Origin: Ottowia flava | GTDB taxonomy: Bacteria > Pseudomonadota > Gammaproteobacteria > Burkholderiales > Burkholderiaceae_C | NCBI RefSeq assembly: GCF_042680565.1 | Contig: NZ_JBHUEJ010000015.1 | Span: 248,001 to 312,000 of the forward strand | DNA: 64,000 nucleotides | Direction: 5' to 3' | In this document: in pieces, positions 42,445 through 53,723 of the stretch | How positions within the stretch are numbered: the stretch's first letter is position 1 | How the letters are laid out: each line of letters starts with the position of its first letter | Program-made: the position numbers and the translations under genes | Notes under the pieces: generated by a model | Database searches by the model: none | What the model was told of the DNA's origin: nothing | What the model saw: the letters and a program-made list of their open reading frames with translations, nothing else

Positions 42445-42502
42445 CTTGCTATGTTTTCAGCAGCTATTGGCGCAGATGGTTGTTGGGCCGGCGCCCGATT
42501 CA
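42445..42502 (+). repeat. Family A repeat, copy 16
   Basis: It reads cttgctatgttttcagcagc, then tattggcgcagatggttgtt, then gggccggcgcccgattcag. Its end abuts the stop codon of the LivK-type gene (tca at 42500). Confidence 0.85.
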
Positions 42503-43639
42503 GCGCTGAAACTTGCCGTTGCGCCCGATGATCGACAGTTCCACGTAGTTCAAGCCGGTGTGGTCGGTGGGGCTGAAGCCCAGCTCCAGGCCGCCCAGGT
42601 TCAGGTGGTTGATGCTGTTGAGCGCGTCAATGACCTTGGCGCGCGTCGGGCTGGGGCCGGCGCGGCGCAGCGCCTCGACCAGCACCTTGGCGCTGGCAAA
42701 GCCCTCCATCACCTGCGGCGACAGCTCTCCCTTGCCCTTGAGCAGGGCCAGCGCCTCGCGGTTGATCGGCACGCCCAGCGCACGTTCGCTCGGGAACACC
42801 TGGGTCACCACCACGCCGTGCGCGTGCTCACCCAGCTGCTTGATGAAACCGGCCGACGCGTTGTTCGACACGGTCAGCACCTGCGCGGCCGAACCGGCCT
42901 GGCGCAGCGCCTTGACGCCGCCGCTCACGGCCACGCTGGAGCCGATCCACAGCACGGCCTGTGCCTGCTTGTCGATCAGCGTCTTGACGATGGCCGCGTA
43001 GTCAGGCTTTTCCCGGTCGGCCTTGATGACGGCCACGGGCTGCTTGCCTGCGGCGGCAAAGCCTTTCATGGCGCCGGCCAGGCAGTCGGCGCCAAAGCTG
43101 TCGTCCACGTGCACCACGGCCACGCGCTCCAGCGTGATCTCGTGCAGGTGGCGAATGGCGCGCTCGGTCTCGGCCTGGTAGCTGGAGCGCACGTTGAACA
43201 CGTACGGGTTGACCGGTGTGTGGAACACCATGGCGCCGGTGGACGGGGCGACCAGCGCCAGCTTGTGCTGGGCCAGCAGCGGCAGGATGGCCTCGGTGTG
43301 CGGGGTGGCGCGACTCATGAACAGCGCGACCACGTTGTCCTGCTCGATCAGCTTCTTGGCGTTCTCGGCCGCGCGCGGCGGCTTGAAGTTGTCGTCCAGC
43401 GTGATCAGCTTGATCTTCTCGCCATGAATGCCGCCTTGCGCGTTGACGTGGTCCAGATAGGCGCGCACGCCCACCAGCGTTTCGCCCACGCTGGCGGCCA
43501 CCGGGCCGGTGACGGAGGTGGTCTGGCCGATCAGGATGTCGGCCTGCGCGGGCAGGGCCACGGCCAGGCCGCAGGCGATCAAGGTGGGCGCCAGCCAACG
43601 GCGAGTCCAATGGCGGGGAGAGATGCGAGAGGTTTTCAT
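42500..43639 (-). CDS. LivK-type ABC transporter substrate-binding protein
   Basis: This 379-residue periplasmic protein of the branched-chain amino acid receptor family has a signal peptide (LAPTLIACGLAVALPAQA, cleaved after AQA). The mature part begins DILIGQTTSVTGPVAAS. The usual ligand segments follow: LVGVRAYLDHVNAQGGIHGE, VALFMSRATPHTEAI and HVDDSFGADCLAGAM. No permease or ATPase gene is adjacent, so it is an orphan receptor, and the ligand is unknown. It is convergent with the IPTL-CTERM-like gene and divergent from mnmA. A terminator-like hairpin lies in its leader. Confidence 0.93.
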   Translation of the reverse strand: MKTSRISPRHWTRRWLAPTLIACGLAVALPAQADILIGQTTSVTGPVAASVGETLVGVRAYLDHVNAQGGIHGEKIKLITLDDNFKPPRAAENAKKLIEQDNVVALFMSRATPHTEAILPLLAQHKLALVAPSTGAMVFHTPVNPYVFNVRSSYQAETERAIRHLHEITLERVAVVHVDDSFGADCLAGAMKGFAAAGKQPVAVIKADREKPDYAAIVKTLIDKQAQAVLWIGSSVAVSGGVKALRQAGSAAQVLTVSNNASAGFIKQLGEHAHGVVVTQVFPSERALGVPINREALALLKGKGELSPQVMEGFASAKVLVEALRRAGPSPTRAKVIDALNSINHLNLGGLELGFSPTDHTGLNYVELSIIGRNGKFQR

Positions 43640-43706
43640 CGACAGCAAAACCAGAAGCCCTGGCGTGCAACAACAGCGCAGCCGACGCAGCGCCGCGCCA
43701 GCGCTC

Positions 43707-43735
43707 AAGAAAAAGGAACCCCCTGAACAGGGGGT
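43707..43735 (-). terminator. Terminator-like hairpin in the leader of the LivK-type gene
   Basis: On the minus strand ACCCCCTG / CAGGGGGT (8-bp stem) is followed by TCCTTTTTCTTG. It lies about 80 bp upstream of the start codon, downstream of any promoter for this gene, so it could act as an attenuator. Confidence 0.45.
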
Positions 43736-43825
43736 GCGGCGAGTGTGCCAACGGCGGCGGCCTGCTGCCATGCGCAATAACCCGTAGGTATTCGTCGCCC
43801 ATGTCGCGCTGCGGATAATCGGGGG

Positions 43826-44992
43826 ATGCAAGCCAAGCAACGCATCGTGGTGGGCCTCTCGGGCGGGGTCGATTCGGCCGTGACCGCCTGGCTGCTTAAA
43901 AAAGCGGGTCACGAGGTGGTCGGCATCTTCATGAAGAACTGGGAAGACGACGACGACAGCGAGTACTGCTCGTCCAACGTCGACTTCGTGGACGCTGCCG
44001 CCGTGGCCGATGTAATCGGCATCGAGATCGAGCACGTCAACTTCGCCGCCGACTACAAGGACCGCGTGTTCGCCGAATTCCTGCGCGAATACTCGGCCGG
44101 CCGCACGCCCAACCCCGACGTGCTGTGCAACGCCGAGATCAAGTTCAAGGCGTTTCTGGACCACGCCCTGCGCCTGGGCGCTGAAAAAATCGCCACGGGC
44201 CATTACGCACGGGTGCGCTTGAACGCGGCCACCGCGCGCCACGAACTGCTCAAAGGCCTGGACCCCGCCAAAGACCAGAGCTACTTCCTGCACCGGCTCA
44301 CGCAGGCGCAGCTCGCCAAGACGCTGTTCCCCGTGGGCGAGCTGCACAAGACCGAGGTGCGACGCATCGCCGCCGAGATCGGCCTGCCGAACGCCAGAAA
44401 GAAGGATTCGACCGGCATCTGCTTCATCGGCGAGCGGCCGTTCCGCGAATTCCTCAACCGCTACCTGCAGACGAAGCCCGGCCCGATCAAGGACGAGCGC
44501 GGCCGCAAGATCGGCGAGCACGTCGGCCTGAGCTTCTACACGCTGGGCCAGCGCCAGGGCCTGGGCATTGGCGGCGTGCGCGAAAAAGGCGCGCAGCGCG
44601 GTGGGGGCGACCACTCGCCGTGGTTCGTGGCGCGCAAGGACATGGCGACCAACACGCTGTACGCCGTGCAAGGCCACGACCACCCCTGGCTGCTGTCGCA
44701 CGAGCTGGTGTTTGACGACCTGTCCTGGACCGCAGACGCCGCGCCCGCGACCGGCGCCTACGCTGCCAAGACGCGCTACCGCCAGGCCGACGCGCCCTGC
44801 ACCCTGGCAGGCGGCCCCACGCCCGCCAGCCGCGTGCTGCGCTTTGCCGAGCCGCAATGGGCCGTCACCCCGGGCCAAAGCGCCGTGCTGTACGACGGCG
44901 AGGTCTGCCTGGGCGGCGGCGTGATCGCCAGCGCCGAGACGCTGGCGGAGGACGCGGCGAGCGCGCCCGAACGCGCCGCCGCGCGCGCCTGA
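43826..44992 (+). CDS. mnmA: tRNA-specific 2-thiouridylase MnmA
   Basis: MnmA adds sulfur to U34 of Lys, Glu and Gln tRNAs. The 388-residue protein has the PP-loop SGGVDSA at residues 12-18. The catalytic Cys pair lies in PNPDVLCNAEIKF (Cys101) and DSTGICFIGERPF (Cys199). The GHYARV segment and a C-terminal beta-barrel (YRQADAPCTL) are also present. It ends in a longer Ala/Glu-rich tail than usual. A family A repeat follows, and a convergent LysR gene lies beyond. Confidence 0.97.
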   Translation: MQAKQRIVVGLSGGVDSAVTAWLLKKAGHEVVGIFMKNWEDDDDSEYCSSNVDFVDAAAVADVIGIEIEHVNFAADYKDRVFAEFLREYSAGRTPNPDVLCNAEIKFKAFLDHALRLGAEKIATGHYARVRLNAATARHELLKGLDPAKDQSYFLHRLTQAQLAKTLFPVGELHKTEVRRIAAEIGLPNARKKDSTGICFIGERPFREFLNRYLQTKPGPIKDERGRKIGEHVGLSFYTLGQRQGLGIGGVREKGAQRGGGDHSPWFVARKDMATNTLYAVQGHDHPWLLSHELVFDDLSWTADAAPATGAYAAKTRYRQADAPCTLAGGPTPASRVLRFAEPQWAVTPGQSAVLYDGEVCLGGGVIASAETLAEDAASAPERAAARA

Positions 44993-45023
44993 ACCGGGCG
45001 GTGCGCGCTCAGGCAGGGCGCAC

Positions 45024-45094
45024 CAATTTTCAAGCAAAATCGACCTTCAGCCCTACAGCCACCTGCGTAACCAGCTCCTTATTTGGTAGCAAAT
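45024..45094 (-). repeat. Family A repeat, copy 17
   Basis: On the plus strand: aattttcaagcaaaatcgac, then cttcagccctacagccacct, then gcgtaaccagctccttattt. It lies between the convergent mnmA and LysR genes. Confidence 0.9.
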
Positions 45095-45123
45095 GGACAG
45101 ATGCATCGGGAAGATACGGGTGC

Positions 45124-46032
45124 TCAGCCCGCTTCCGCTGTCGCACGCACTGCGTCCACCAGCGCCGTCAGCGCGGCCGACTTCATGCGCGCGCTGGGGT
45201 AGTACAGGTAGAAGTGCTCGGCCGGCGGCAGCCAGTCGGGCAGCACGGCGCGCAAGCGCCCCGCTTGCAACCCCGCGCGCGCCTGCACTTCGTACACATA
45301 GGCCAAACCCAGCCCGGCTTCGGCCAGGGCCAGCGCGGCGGCGCTGTCGTTCACGGTGACGGCGCCGTCGGTGCGCACGTCCACCGTGCGACCGGCACGG
45401 GTGAATTGCCAGCGGTACAGCGCGCCGCTGCCAAAGCGCAGCTGGATGCAGCGGTGCTGCGCCAGATCGGCCGGCACGGCGGGCGTGCCGTGCGCGGCCA
45501 GGTAGGCCGGCGTGCCGACCACCGTGAAGGCCAGCGGCGCGCCGACGGGCAGCGCCACCATGTCGGCCTGCAGCTGTTCACCAAAGCGCACGCCAGCGTC
45601 AAAACCGTCCTGCACGATGTCGACCAGGGTGTCGCTGCACACCAGTTCCACCGCAATGCGCGGGTGCTCGGCCTGCAACCGCGCCAGCACCGGCGCCAGC
45701 ACGGAGCGCGCGGCCATGTGCGGCAGGGTCAGGCGCAGCGTGCCGCTGGGCGTGGCGGCCTGCTCGCGCACGGCGGCCAGCGCGTCGCGCACGTGGGCCA
45801 GCGCCGGCGCCAGGGTCGCCAACAGCTGCTGGCCGGCCTCGGTCGGGGCGACGCTGCGCGTGGTCCGGTGCAACAGGCGCAGGCCCAGGCGCGCTTCCAG
45901 CGCGCGCAGCCGGTGGCTGAGGGCCGACGGCGTCACGCCCAGCGTGGCGGCAGCCTGGCGGAAGCTGCGCGCGTCGGCCACAGCGGCGAAGGCGGCCAGG
46001 TCGTCCAATGAGGGCGGCAGGGTCTCATTCAT
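45124..46032 (-). CDS. LysR family transcriptional regulator
   Basis: This 302-residue protein has the N-terminal winged helix (LAAFAAVADARSFRQAAATL, then TPSALSHRLRALEARLG) and a periplasmic-binding-like effector domain. It is divergently transcribed from the aldo/keto reductase gene with 72 bp between, the classic layout for a LysR regulator and its target. Repeated AATCG/CGATT elements in the gap are candidate sites. Confidence 0.92.
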   Translation of the reverse strand: MNETLPPSLDDLAAFAAVADARSFRQAAATLGVTPSALSHRLRALEARLGLRLLHRTTRSVAPTEAGQQLLATLAPALAHVRDALAAVREQAATPSGTLRLTLPHMAARSVLAPVLARLQAEHPRIAVELVCSDTLVDIVQDGFDAGVRFGEQLQADMVALPVGAPLAFTVVGTPAYLAAHGTPAVPADLAQHRCIQLRFGSGALYRWQFTRAGRTVDVRTDGAVTVNDSAAALALAEAGLGLAYVYEVQARAGLQAGRLRAVLPDWLPPAEHFYLYYPSARMKSAALTALVDAVRATAEAG

Positions 46033-46047
46033 GAACTTGGCTCAGTA

Positions 46048-46070
46048 AATCGTGAATCGATCAGGCGATT
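46048..46070. promoter_or_regulatory. Candidate LysR sites between the LysR and aldo/keto reductase genes
   Basis: AATCG occurs at 46048-46052 and 46055-46059, and its complement CGATT at 46066-46070, in the 72-bp divergent gap. Spacing fits LysR-type binding; unproven. Confidence 0.35.
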
Positions 46071-46104
46071 ATCAAATTGACTGCGCTGCTTTACGCTTGT
46101 TGGC

Positions 46105-47145
46105 ATGAACACACGCACCTCCTCCCCTTCTTCTTCAACCGCTGTCGCGGCGCGCGCGCTGGGCCACGTGCTGCCGCCGGTCTTTCCGATCGGCCTGGGT
46201 TGCATGGGCATGAGCGAGTTCTACGGCGACAGCGACGACGCCGAATCGCTGGCCACGCTAACGCGTGCGGTCGAGCTGGGCGTGACCCTGTTCGACACCG
46301 CCGACACCTACGGCCTGGGCGCCAACGAGGCGCTGCTGGGCCGCTTTCTGGCCGAAGGCGGCAACGCCCTGCGCGACCGGCTGGTGCTCGCGACCAAGTT
46401 CGGCATCGTGCGCGCGCCGGGCGTGTACGAGCGCCGCATCGACAACTCGCCCGCCTACATCCGCGCAGCGTGCGAGGCCTCGCTGCAGCGCCTGGGCGTG
46501 GACCACATCGACCTGTACTACTGCCACCGACGTGACACCGCGGTGCCGATCGAGGACGTGGTCGGCGCCATGGCCGAGCTGGTGCAGGCCGGCAAGGTGC
46601 GCGCCATCGGCCTGTCGGAAGTCAGCGCCGACACGCTGCGGCGCGCCCACGCCGTACACCCGATCGCCGCGGTGCAATCCGAATATTCGCTGTGGGCGCG
46701 CGAAGCCGAGCACGACATGCTGCCGCTGTGCGCCGAGCTGGGCGTGGGCTTTGTCGCCTACAGCCCGCTGGGCCGCGCCTTCCTGACCGGCGCACTGGAC
46801 ACCGGCGCGCTGGCCCAGAACGACTTTCGCGCCCACCACCCGCGCTTTCAGGGCGAGGCGGCCCAGGCCAACGCGGCGCTGGTCGCGCATCTGGGCGCGC
46901 TGGCGGCCAGCTGGGGCTTGTCTAACGCGCAGCTGGCCCTGGCCTGGCTGCTGGCCAAGCAGCCGCATGGGGTGCCGATCCCCGGCACGCGGCGCCAGCG
47001 CTGGCTCGAGCAGAACGTGGCTGCCGCAGGCGTGCGCCTGAGCGCCGAGCAGATGGCCGCCGTGGAAGCCGTCTTCACCCCCGACGCGGCCCAGGGCGCG
47101 CGCTACCCCGAAGCCGGCTGGGCCGGCATGGAAACCCGGACCTGA
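46105..47145 (+). CDS. Aldo/keto reductase
   Basis: This 346-residue TIM-barrel oxidoreductase has IGLGCMGMSEFYG and the catalytic Asp/Tyr region GVTLFDTADTYGLGANE (residues about 58-74). ATKFGIVR and the NADPH-binding end VPIPGTRRQRWLEQN are also present. It resembles the YajO/IolS-like group that reduces aldehydes and ketones. The LysR gene divergent from it probably controls it. The substrate is not known. Confidence 0.92.
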   Translation: MNTRTSSPSSSTAVAARALGHVLPPVFPIGLGCMGMSEFYGDSDDAESLATLTRAVELGVTLFDTADTYGLGANEALLGRFLAEGGNALRDRLVLATKFGIVRAPGVYERRIDNSPAYIRAACEASLQRLGVDHIDLYYCHRRDTAVPIEDVVGAMAELVQAGKVRAIGLSEVSADTLRRAHAVHPIAAVQSEYSLWAREAEHDMLPLCAELGVGFVAYSPLGRAFLTGALDTGALAQNDFRAHHPRFQGEAAQANAALVAHLGALAASWGLSNAQLALAWLLAKQPHGVPIPGTRRQRWLEQNVAAAGVRLSAEQMAAVEAVFTPDAAQGARYPEAGWAGMETRT

Positions 47146-47236
47146 TCGTCCCACGCCACCAACGCGGGCGCCGCCTGCCTGCACGAAACAGGCCAATTGC
47201 CGATAATGCTGGGTTGCCCTTTTGGGACCCCCCGCA

Positions 47237-50224
<2,988 letters not shown>

Positions 50225-50285
50225 CGGCTTCGGGGCCCAGTTCCGATCAGTCCGCCTACGCAGCCGCCAGTCGGCGAGACCTGTA

Positions 50286-51191
50286 TCAGCCTGGACCGTG
50301 TCCGAGCAAACACTCTGTGAGCAAACGCGCCGCAGTGGTGAGGCGTTTGCGGGGAGGATACAGCAGGTGGAACGGCCTCGAACGCCCGCGCATTTGCGGC
50401 AACACCTCAACCAGTCGCCCCCTCGATAGGTCCTCCTTCACCGCAAAGTCATAGGTTTGGCAAATGCCAAGCCCTTGCGCGGCAAGCGAAACGGTCGCCA
50501 GGACATCCCCGGACACTGCAAAGGTGACAGGAGGTTGCCAGTCCACCGGTTCGCCTTCGACTTGCAGCAGCCAAGGCACAACACGTCCGGTGCTTGGCAG
50601 CACAAACGGCAGACATCGGTGCTGTGCGAAGTCGCTCAGGCCGCTCGGTGGCGCCCGCTCTGCCAGGTACTGAGGCGCCGCGACCAAACACAACGCCGCT
50701 TGCTCCAGCAAGCGCGCCTGGATCTCGCGCTCAGGTGGCGCGCCCAGACGGATCGCTAAGTCAAACCCTTCGGCCACCAAATCCACATTGCGATTGGTGA
50801 TATCGATGTCCAACTCGATGAGGGGATAAAGGCGCGTGAACCTGGCCAAATACTCTGGCAGTCGGTGGTGTCCGTAGGTGGTGGGTGCCGTCAACCGAAC
50901 CCTGCCTTGGGGCGCACCGTCGCTGTCACGCAACTCGCGCTCCACCGCTTCAATCTGGGCCAGAGCACCCTGAGCATGCTCCCAATACTGACGCCCTTTT
51001 TCCGTCAGACTGAGGCGTCGTGTGCTTCGGCGCAACAGTTGGCAGCGTAACCGCGCCTCAAGCCGCGCTACGGCGCGGCTCACGACAGAGGGCGTCGTCG
51101 CCAACGCGACCGCCGCGGCGCTCATCGAGCCCAACTCCACGACCACGACAAAGGCCTCCAGATCGGGTACATGGTCAAACCTACGACCCAC
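50286..51191 (-). CDS. LysR family transcriptional regulator
   Basis: This 301-residue protein has the winged helix DLEAFVVVVELGSMSAAAVA, then TPSVVSRAVARLEARL, and the usual effector domain. Phrases such as GRVRLTAPTTYGHHRLPEYL place it near the group that often controls redox or detoxification genes. It is divergent from the DJ-1/PfpI gene with 100 bp between, so that gene is the probable target. Base use here is slightly less GC-rich than in the neighbouring core genes. Confidence 0.92.
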   Translation of the reverse strand: MGRRFDHVPDLEAFVVVVELGSMSAAAVALATTPSVVSRAVARLEARLRCQLLRRSTRRLSLTEKGRQYWEHAQGALAQIEAVERELRDSDGAPQGRVRLTAPTTYGHHRLPEYLARFTRLYPLIELDIDITNRNVDLVAEGFDLAIRLGAPPEREIQARLLEQAALCLVAAPQYLAERAPPSGLSDFAQHRCLPFVLPSTGRVVPWLLQVEGEPVDWQPPVTFAVSGDVLATVSLAAQGLGICQTYDFAVKEDLSRGRLVEVLPQMRGRSRPFHLLYPPRKRLTTAARLLTECLLGHGPG

Positions 51192-51228
51192 TTTTGCTCC
51201 AAAGGTAAAAATAAATTGTCATTAACCT

Positions 51229-51259
51229 ACTTTATCTCGCTCTGAGCAATTTATAAAGT
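51229..51259. promoter_or_regulatory. Inverted repeat in the LysR/DJ-1 gap
   Basis: ACTTTAT (51229-51235) and ATAAAGT (51253-51259): perfect 7-bp arms, 17 bp apart, in an AT-rich divergent promoter region. Candidate LysR binding site. Confidence 0.4.
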
Positions 51260-51291
51260 TCGGCTTTTCTTTCATTCACAAGGCGCACCGC

Positions 51292-51984
51292 ATGTCCGAG
51301 CCCACTTCACTCCCTCTGTTATTTGTGCTGACCAGCCACGGCCTTACGGGCAGGACCGGAAAGCCGACGGGTTATTACCTGCCCGAAGTCACGCATCCGC
51401 TCACCGTGTTGCAAGCAGCCGGAATCCCCGTGGAATTTGCATCGATTCAAGGCGGCGAGCCGCCGGTGGATGGCTTGGATCTGAGCGATCCAGACAACGC
51501 CCGGTACTGGAGCGATCCTGCTTTCCGCGCCGCCGTCCGCCAAACTACTGCGCTCGCCCGAGTCGACCCTGCGCGCTATGCGGGCATCTTCTTCGCGGGC
51601 GGTCACGGCGCCATGTGGGACTTCCCCTCCAACCAAGCTGTGCACCACGTTACGCGCCACATCTATGAAGCTGGCGGAATCGTGGGAGCCGTCTGCCACG
51701 GGCCTGCGGCGCTGGTGAATGTCACCTTGAGCAACGGTCGACCACTTGTGGCGGGCCGCCAATTGGCCGCCTTCACCAACGCCGAGGAGCAAGCCGTTGG
51801 TTTGAGCGAAGTGGTCCCATTTTTACTCGCTGACAGCCTGATCGCTCAGGGCGCGCAGCATCTGCCAGCAGCCAACTGGACGCCGCAGGTTGTGGTCAAT
51901 GGAGCCCTTATCACCGGGCAGAACCCTCAGTCGGCGCGCGGCGTGGGTGAGGCGCTGCGCGACGCCTGGATCCAACACCTATAA
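51292..51984 (+). CDS. Type 1 glutamine amidotransferase-like protein, DJ-1/PfpI (Hsp31-like) family
   Basis: This 230-residue protein has the DJ-1 fold with the nucleophile elbow GAVCHGPAAL (Cys135). An upstream acidic/His segment, GIFFAGGHGAMWDFPSN, is typical of Hsp31/glyoxalase III-like members. The tail VVVNGALITGQNPQSARGVG is also diagnostic. Such proteins act as chaperones or remove glyoxal-type aldehydes. It is a single gene under a divergent LysR regulator. A LysR remnant lies downstream. Confidence 0.9.
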   Translation: MSEPTSLPLLFVLTSHGLTGRTGKPTGYYLPEVTHPLTVLQAAGIPVEFASIQGGEPPVDGLDLSDPDNARYWSDPAFRAAVRQTTALARVDPARYAGIFFAGGHGAMWDFPSNQAVHHVTRHIYEAGGIVGAVCHGPAALVNVTLSNGRPLVAGRQLAAFTNAEEQAVGLSEVVPFLLADSLIAQGAQHLPAANWTPQVVVNGALITGQNPQSARGVGEALRDAWIQHL

Positions 51985-52152
51985 CTCTTTAGTCCGCTAC
52001 AAAAACAGAAGCGCAACGCATGTTTACGGGGCAGGCAGGATCAGATTCGTAGCAAGATCGATCCGATCGTGAATGCGCCCTGACGTGCAGTCGACCGCAT
52101 GACTTTCCCGTGCCGCCCGCGCCGCCGCAAGGCAGCCCGGGGCAAGGGGTCT

Positions 52153-52295
52153 TCAGTTTTTGTGAAGGCTGGCGCCGGTCCAGTGTCCAGCACGCACCAG
52201 CGCGCGTGCCACGTCGCCGAGCACCACGCGCGCGCGCGCCCCATGCTGCCGAGCTCGCAGACTTTGGCGAAGTAACGCAGCTGGCGCAGTTCCAT
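52153..52295 (-). pseudogene. Broken LysR regulator, internally deleted
   Basis: From 52295 the minus strand encodes MELRQLRYFAKVCELGSMGR, a typical LysR start, and then loses the pattern. In the next frame, from about 52227, it encodes VVLGDVARALVRAGHWTGAS and stops at 52153-52155. That resembles a LysR C-terminus. The middle 250 or so residues are missing, so this is an internal deletion with a frame change. The surrounding 51985-52600 holds nothing else recognisable except a family A repeat. Confidence 0.7.
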
Positions 52296-52450
52296 GGGGC
52301 TAGGGCCAGCGACGCGGCGCGCCCTGCAGGGCGCACGCCGGCCGCCAGACGAGGCGCTGGTCGCGGGTTGGGGTGGCGCAGACCGTGGGCATGCACCATG
52401 CTAGCGCGTTGGCACCGACGCAGGCGCTGCCCCGCCCTTCGACTGAATAG

Positions 52451-52513
52451 GCATCAAATCGGCCATTGAAGCTACAACCGCCAGCGCTGACAGCTACCAA
52501 ACAAATAGCAGGC
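52451..52513 (-). repeat. Family A repeat, copy 18 (variant)
   Basis: On the plus strand: gcatcaaatcggccattgaa, then gctacaaccgccagcgctga, then cagctaccaaacaaatagca. It keeps the overall layout with a changed core, upstream of the rhodanese gene. Confidence 0.65.
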
Positions 52514-52600
52514 GCTGGCACATAAGCTTCTGACGAAACTGTATTTGCCGGGCACCTCTGCGTGGCGACAATACAGGGTTTGCCTCGTGAAAACGGCCCC

Positions 52601-53554
52601 ATGTCGCCCCTGATCCGATTCCTGCTCGCCCTGCCTGCGCTGCTGTGGGCTTCCATCGCCTGCGCGGCCACGCCATTGATCGGCCCGGCGGAGCTGAAGT
52701 CGTTGGCCGACCAGGGCGCGGTCCGCATCGTCGACGTGCGCGAAGCCGAGGCCTACGCCCTGCAGCATGTGCCGGGCGCGGTGTCGGCGCCCTACCTGAC
52801 GCGCTGGCGCGGGCCGGCGACCAATCCTGGCCTGCCACCGTCGCAGGGTGCGTTGACCGCGCTGGTGCAATCGCTGGGCCTGACGCCCGAGACGCGCACC
52901 GTGCTGGTCTATACCGGCACCGATTCGAGCGATTTCGCCACCGCGGCGCGCGCGTACTGGACGCTCAAGAGCCTGGGCGCGCAGAACCTCTCGATCCTGA
53001 ATGGCGGGCTGAACGCCTGGCGCAGTGCGGGCCTGCCGGTGAGCAACCAGGCGGCGGTGGCGCCGCGCAGCCAGTGGCAACCGACCTTCAACTCGCAGTG
53101 GTTGGCCACGCGCGAGGACGTGCGGGCGCTGCTCGGCCAGCCCGGTGCGGTGCTGGTGGATTCGCGACCGGCGCCGTTCTATCAGGGGCGTGTGCAGGTC
53201 GACCTGGCGCACGCCAAGGGCACGCTGCCGGGCGCCATCAACCAGGACAGCGATCTGTACTTTGAACTGGGCAGCGCCGTGCTGATGGACAAGGACAGCC
53301 TGCAGGCCGAGGCCGACAAGGCCCACGCCAAGCCCGAGCAGACCGTCGTGACGTTCTGCAACGCCGGGCACTGGAGCGCCACCGACTGGTTCGTCCGCTC
53401 CGAGCTGCTGGGCGAGCCCAACGTGAAGCTGTACGCCGGTTCGGTCATCGACTGGAGCCAGGCTCCGCAGGCGCTGCCGATGGTCAACGAGCCGACGCGC
53501 GCCGAAAAGCTGCGTCAAATGTTGGCGACCTGGGTGCAGCGGAATATCAAGTGA
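52601..53554 (+). CDS. Exported tandem-rhodanese sulfurtransferase
   Basis: This 317-residue protein has a signal peptide (LLALPALLWASIACA) and two rhodanese domains. The first (about residues 30-145) has VRIVDVREAEAY but lacks an active-site Cys (LVYTGTDSSDFATAAR), so it is probably structural. The second has the active loop TFCNAGHWSATDW with Cys253. It may act on thiosulfate or persulfides outside the cytoplasm. A YeeE/YedE thiosulfate-type transporter and a small protein follow on the same strand, which supports a sulfur-scavenging unit. The ATG at 52601 is chosen because the signal peptide starts there. Confidence 0.93.
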   Translation: MSPLIRFLLALPALLWASIACAATPLIGPAELKSLADQGAVRIVDVREAEAYALQHVPGAVSAPYLTRWRGPATNPGLPPSQGALTALVQSLGLTPETRTVLVYTGTDSSDFATAARAYWTLKSLGAQNLSILNGGLNAWRSAGLPVSNQAAVAPRSQWQPTFNSQWLATREDVRALLGQPGAVLVDSRPAPFYQGRVQVDLAHAKGTLPGAINQDSDLYFELGSAVLMDKDSLQAEADKAHAKPEQTVVTFCNAGHWSATDWFVRSELLGEPNVKLYAGSVIDWSQAPQALPMVNEPTRAEKLRQMLATWVQRNIK

Positions 53555-53665
53555 ACACCACCCTGATGTGCCTGCGGCGTCTTCACTCCGCTCTCTTCGG
53601 GAGGAGGGACAACGCCGATGCCCGGCGCAGGTCCGGGCATGGCGTTTGCTGGAGGGCAGCGTCCG
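53555..53665 (+). repeat. Family B element, copy 3 (after the rhodanese gene)
   Basis: It starts at the rhodanese stop with acaccaccctgatg, then ctctcttcgggaggagggac. The long hairpin is AACGCC-G-ATGCCCGG, loop CGCAGGT, CCGGGCAT-GGCGTT (53611-53646), paired except for one bulged G. Confidence 0.8.
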
Positions 53666-53723
53666 TCTCATTGCTTCGGGGTTGGCCGACCAGCGCGTGC
53701 TTAAGCAAGCAAGAATTCAAACG

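Noticed and set aside
42500..45037. An 845-codon frame joining the LivK-type gene to sequence opposite mnmA
   Set aside because: Only the part from 43639 downward codes a real protein with a signal peptide; the rest is antisense to mnmA.
47146..47236. A LexA (SOS) box before uvrA
   Set aside because: No CTGT-N8-ACAG-like site is visible in the 91 bp before the start.
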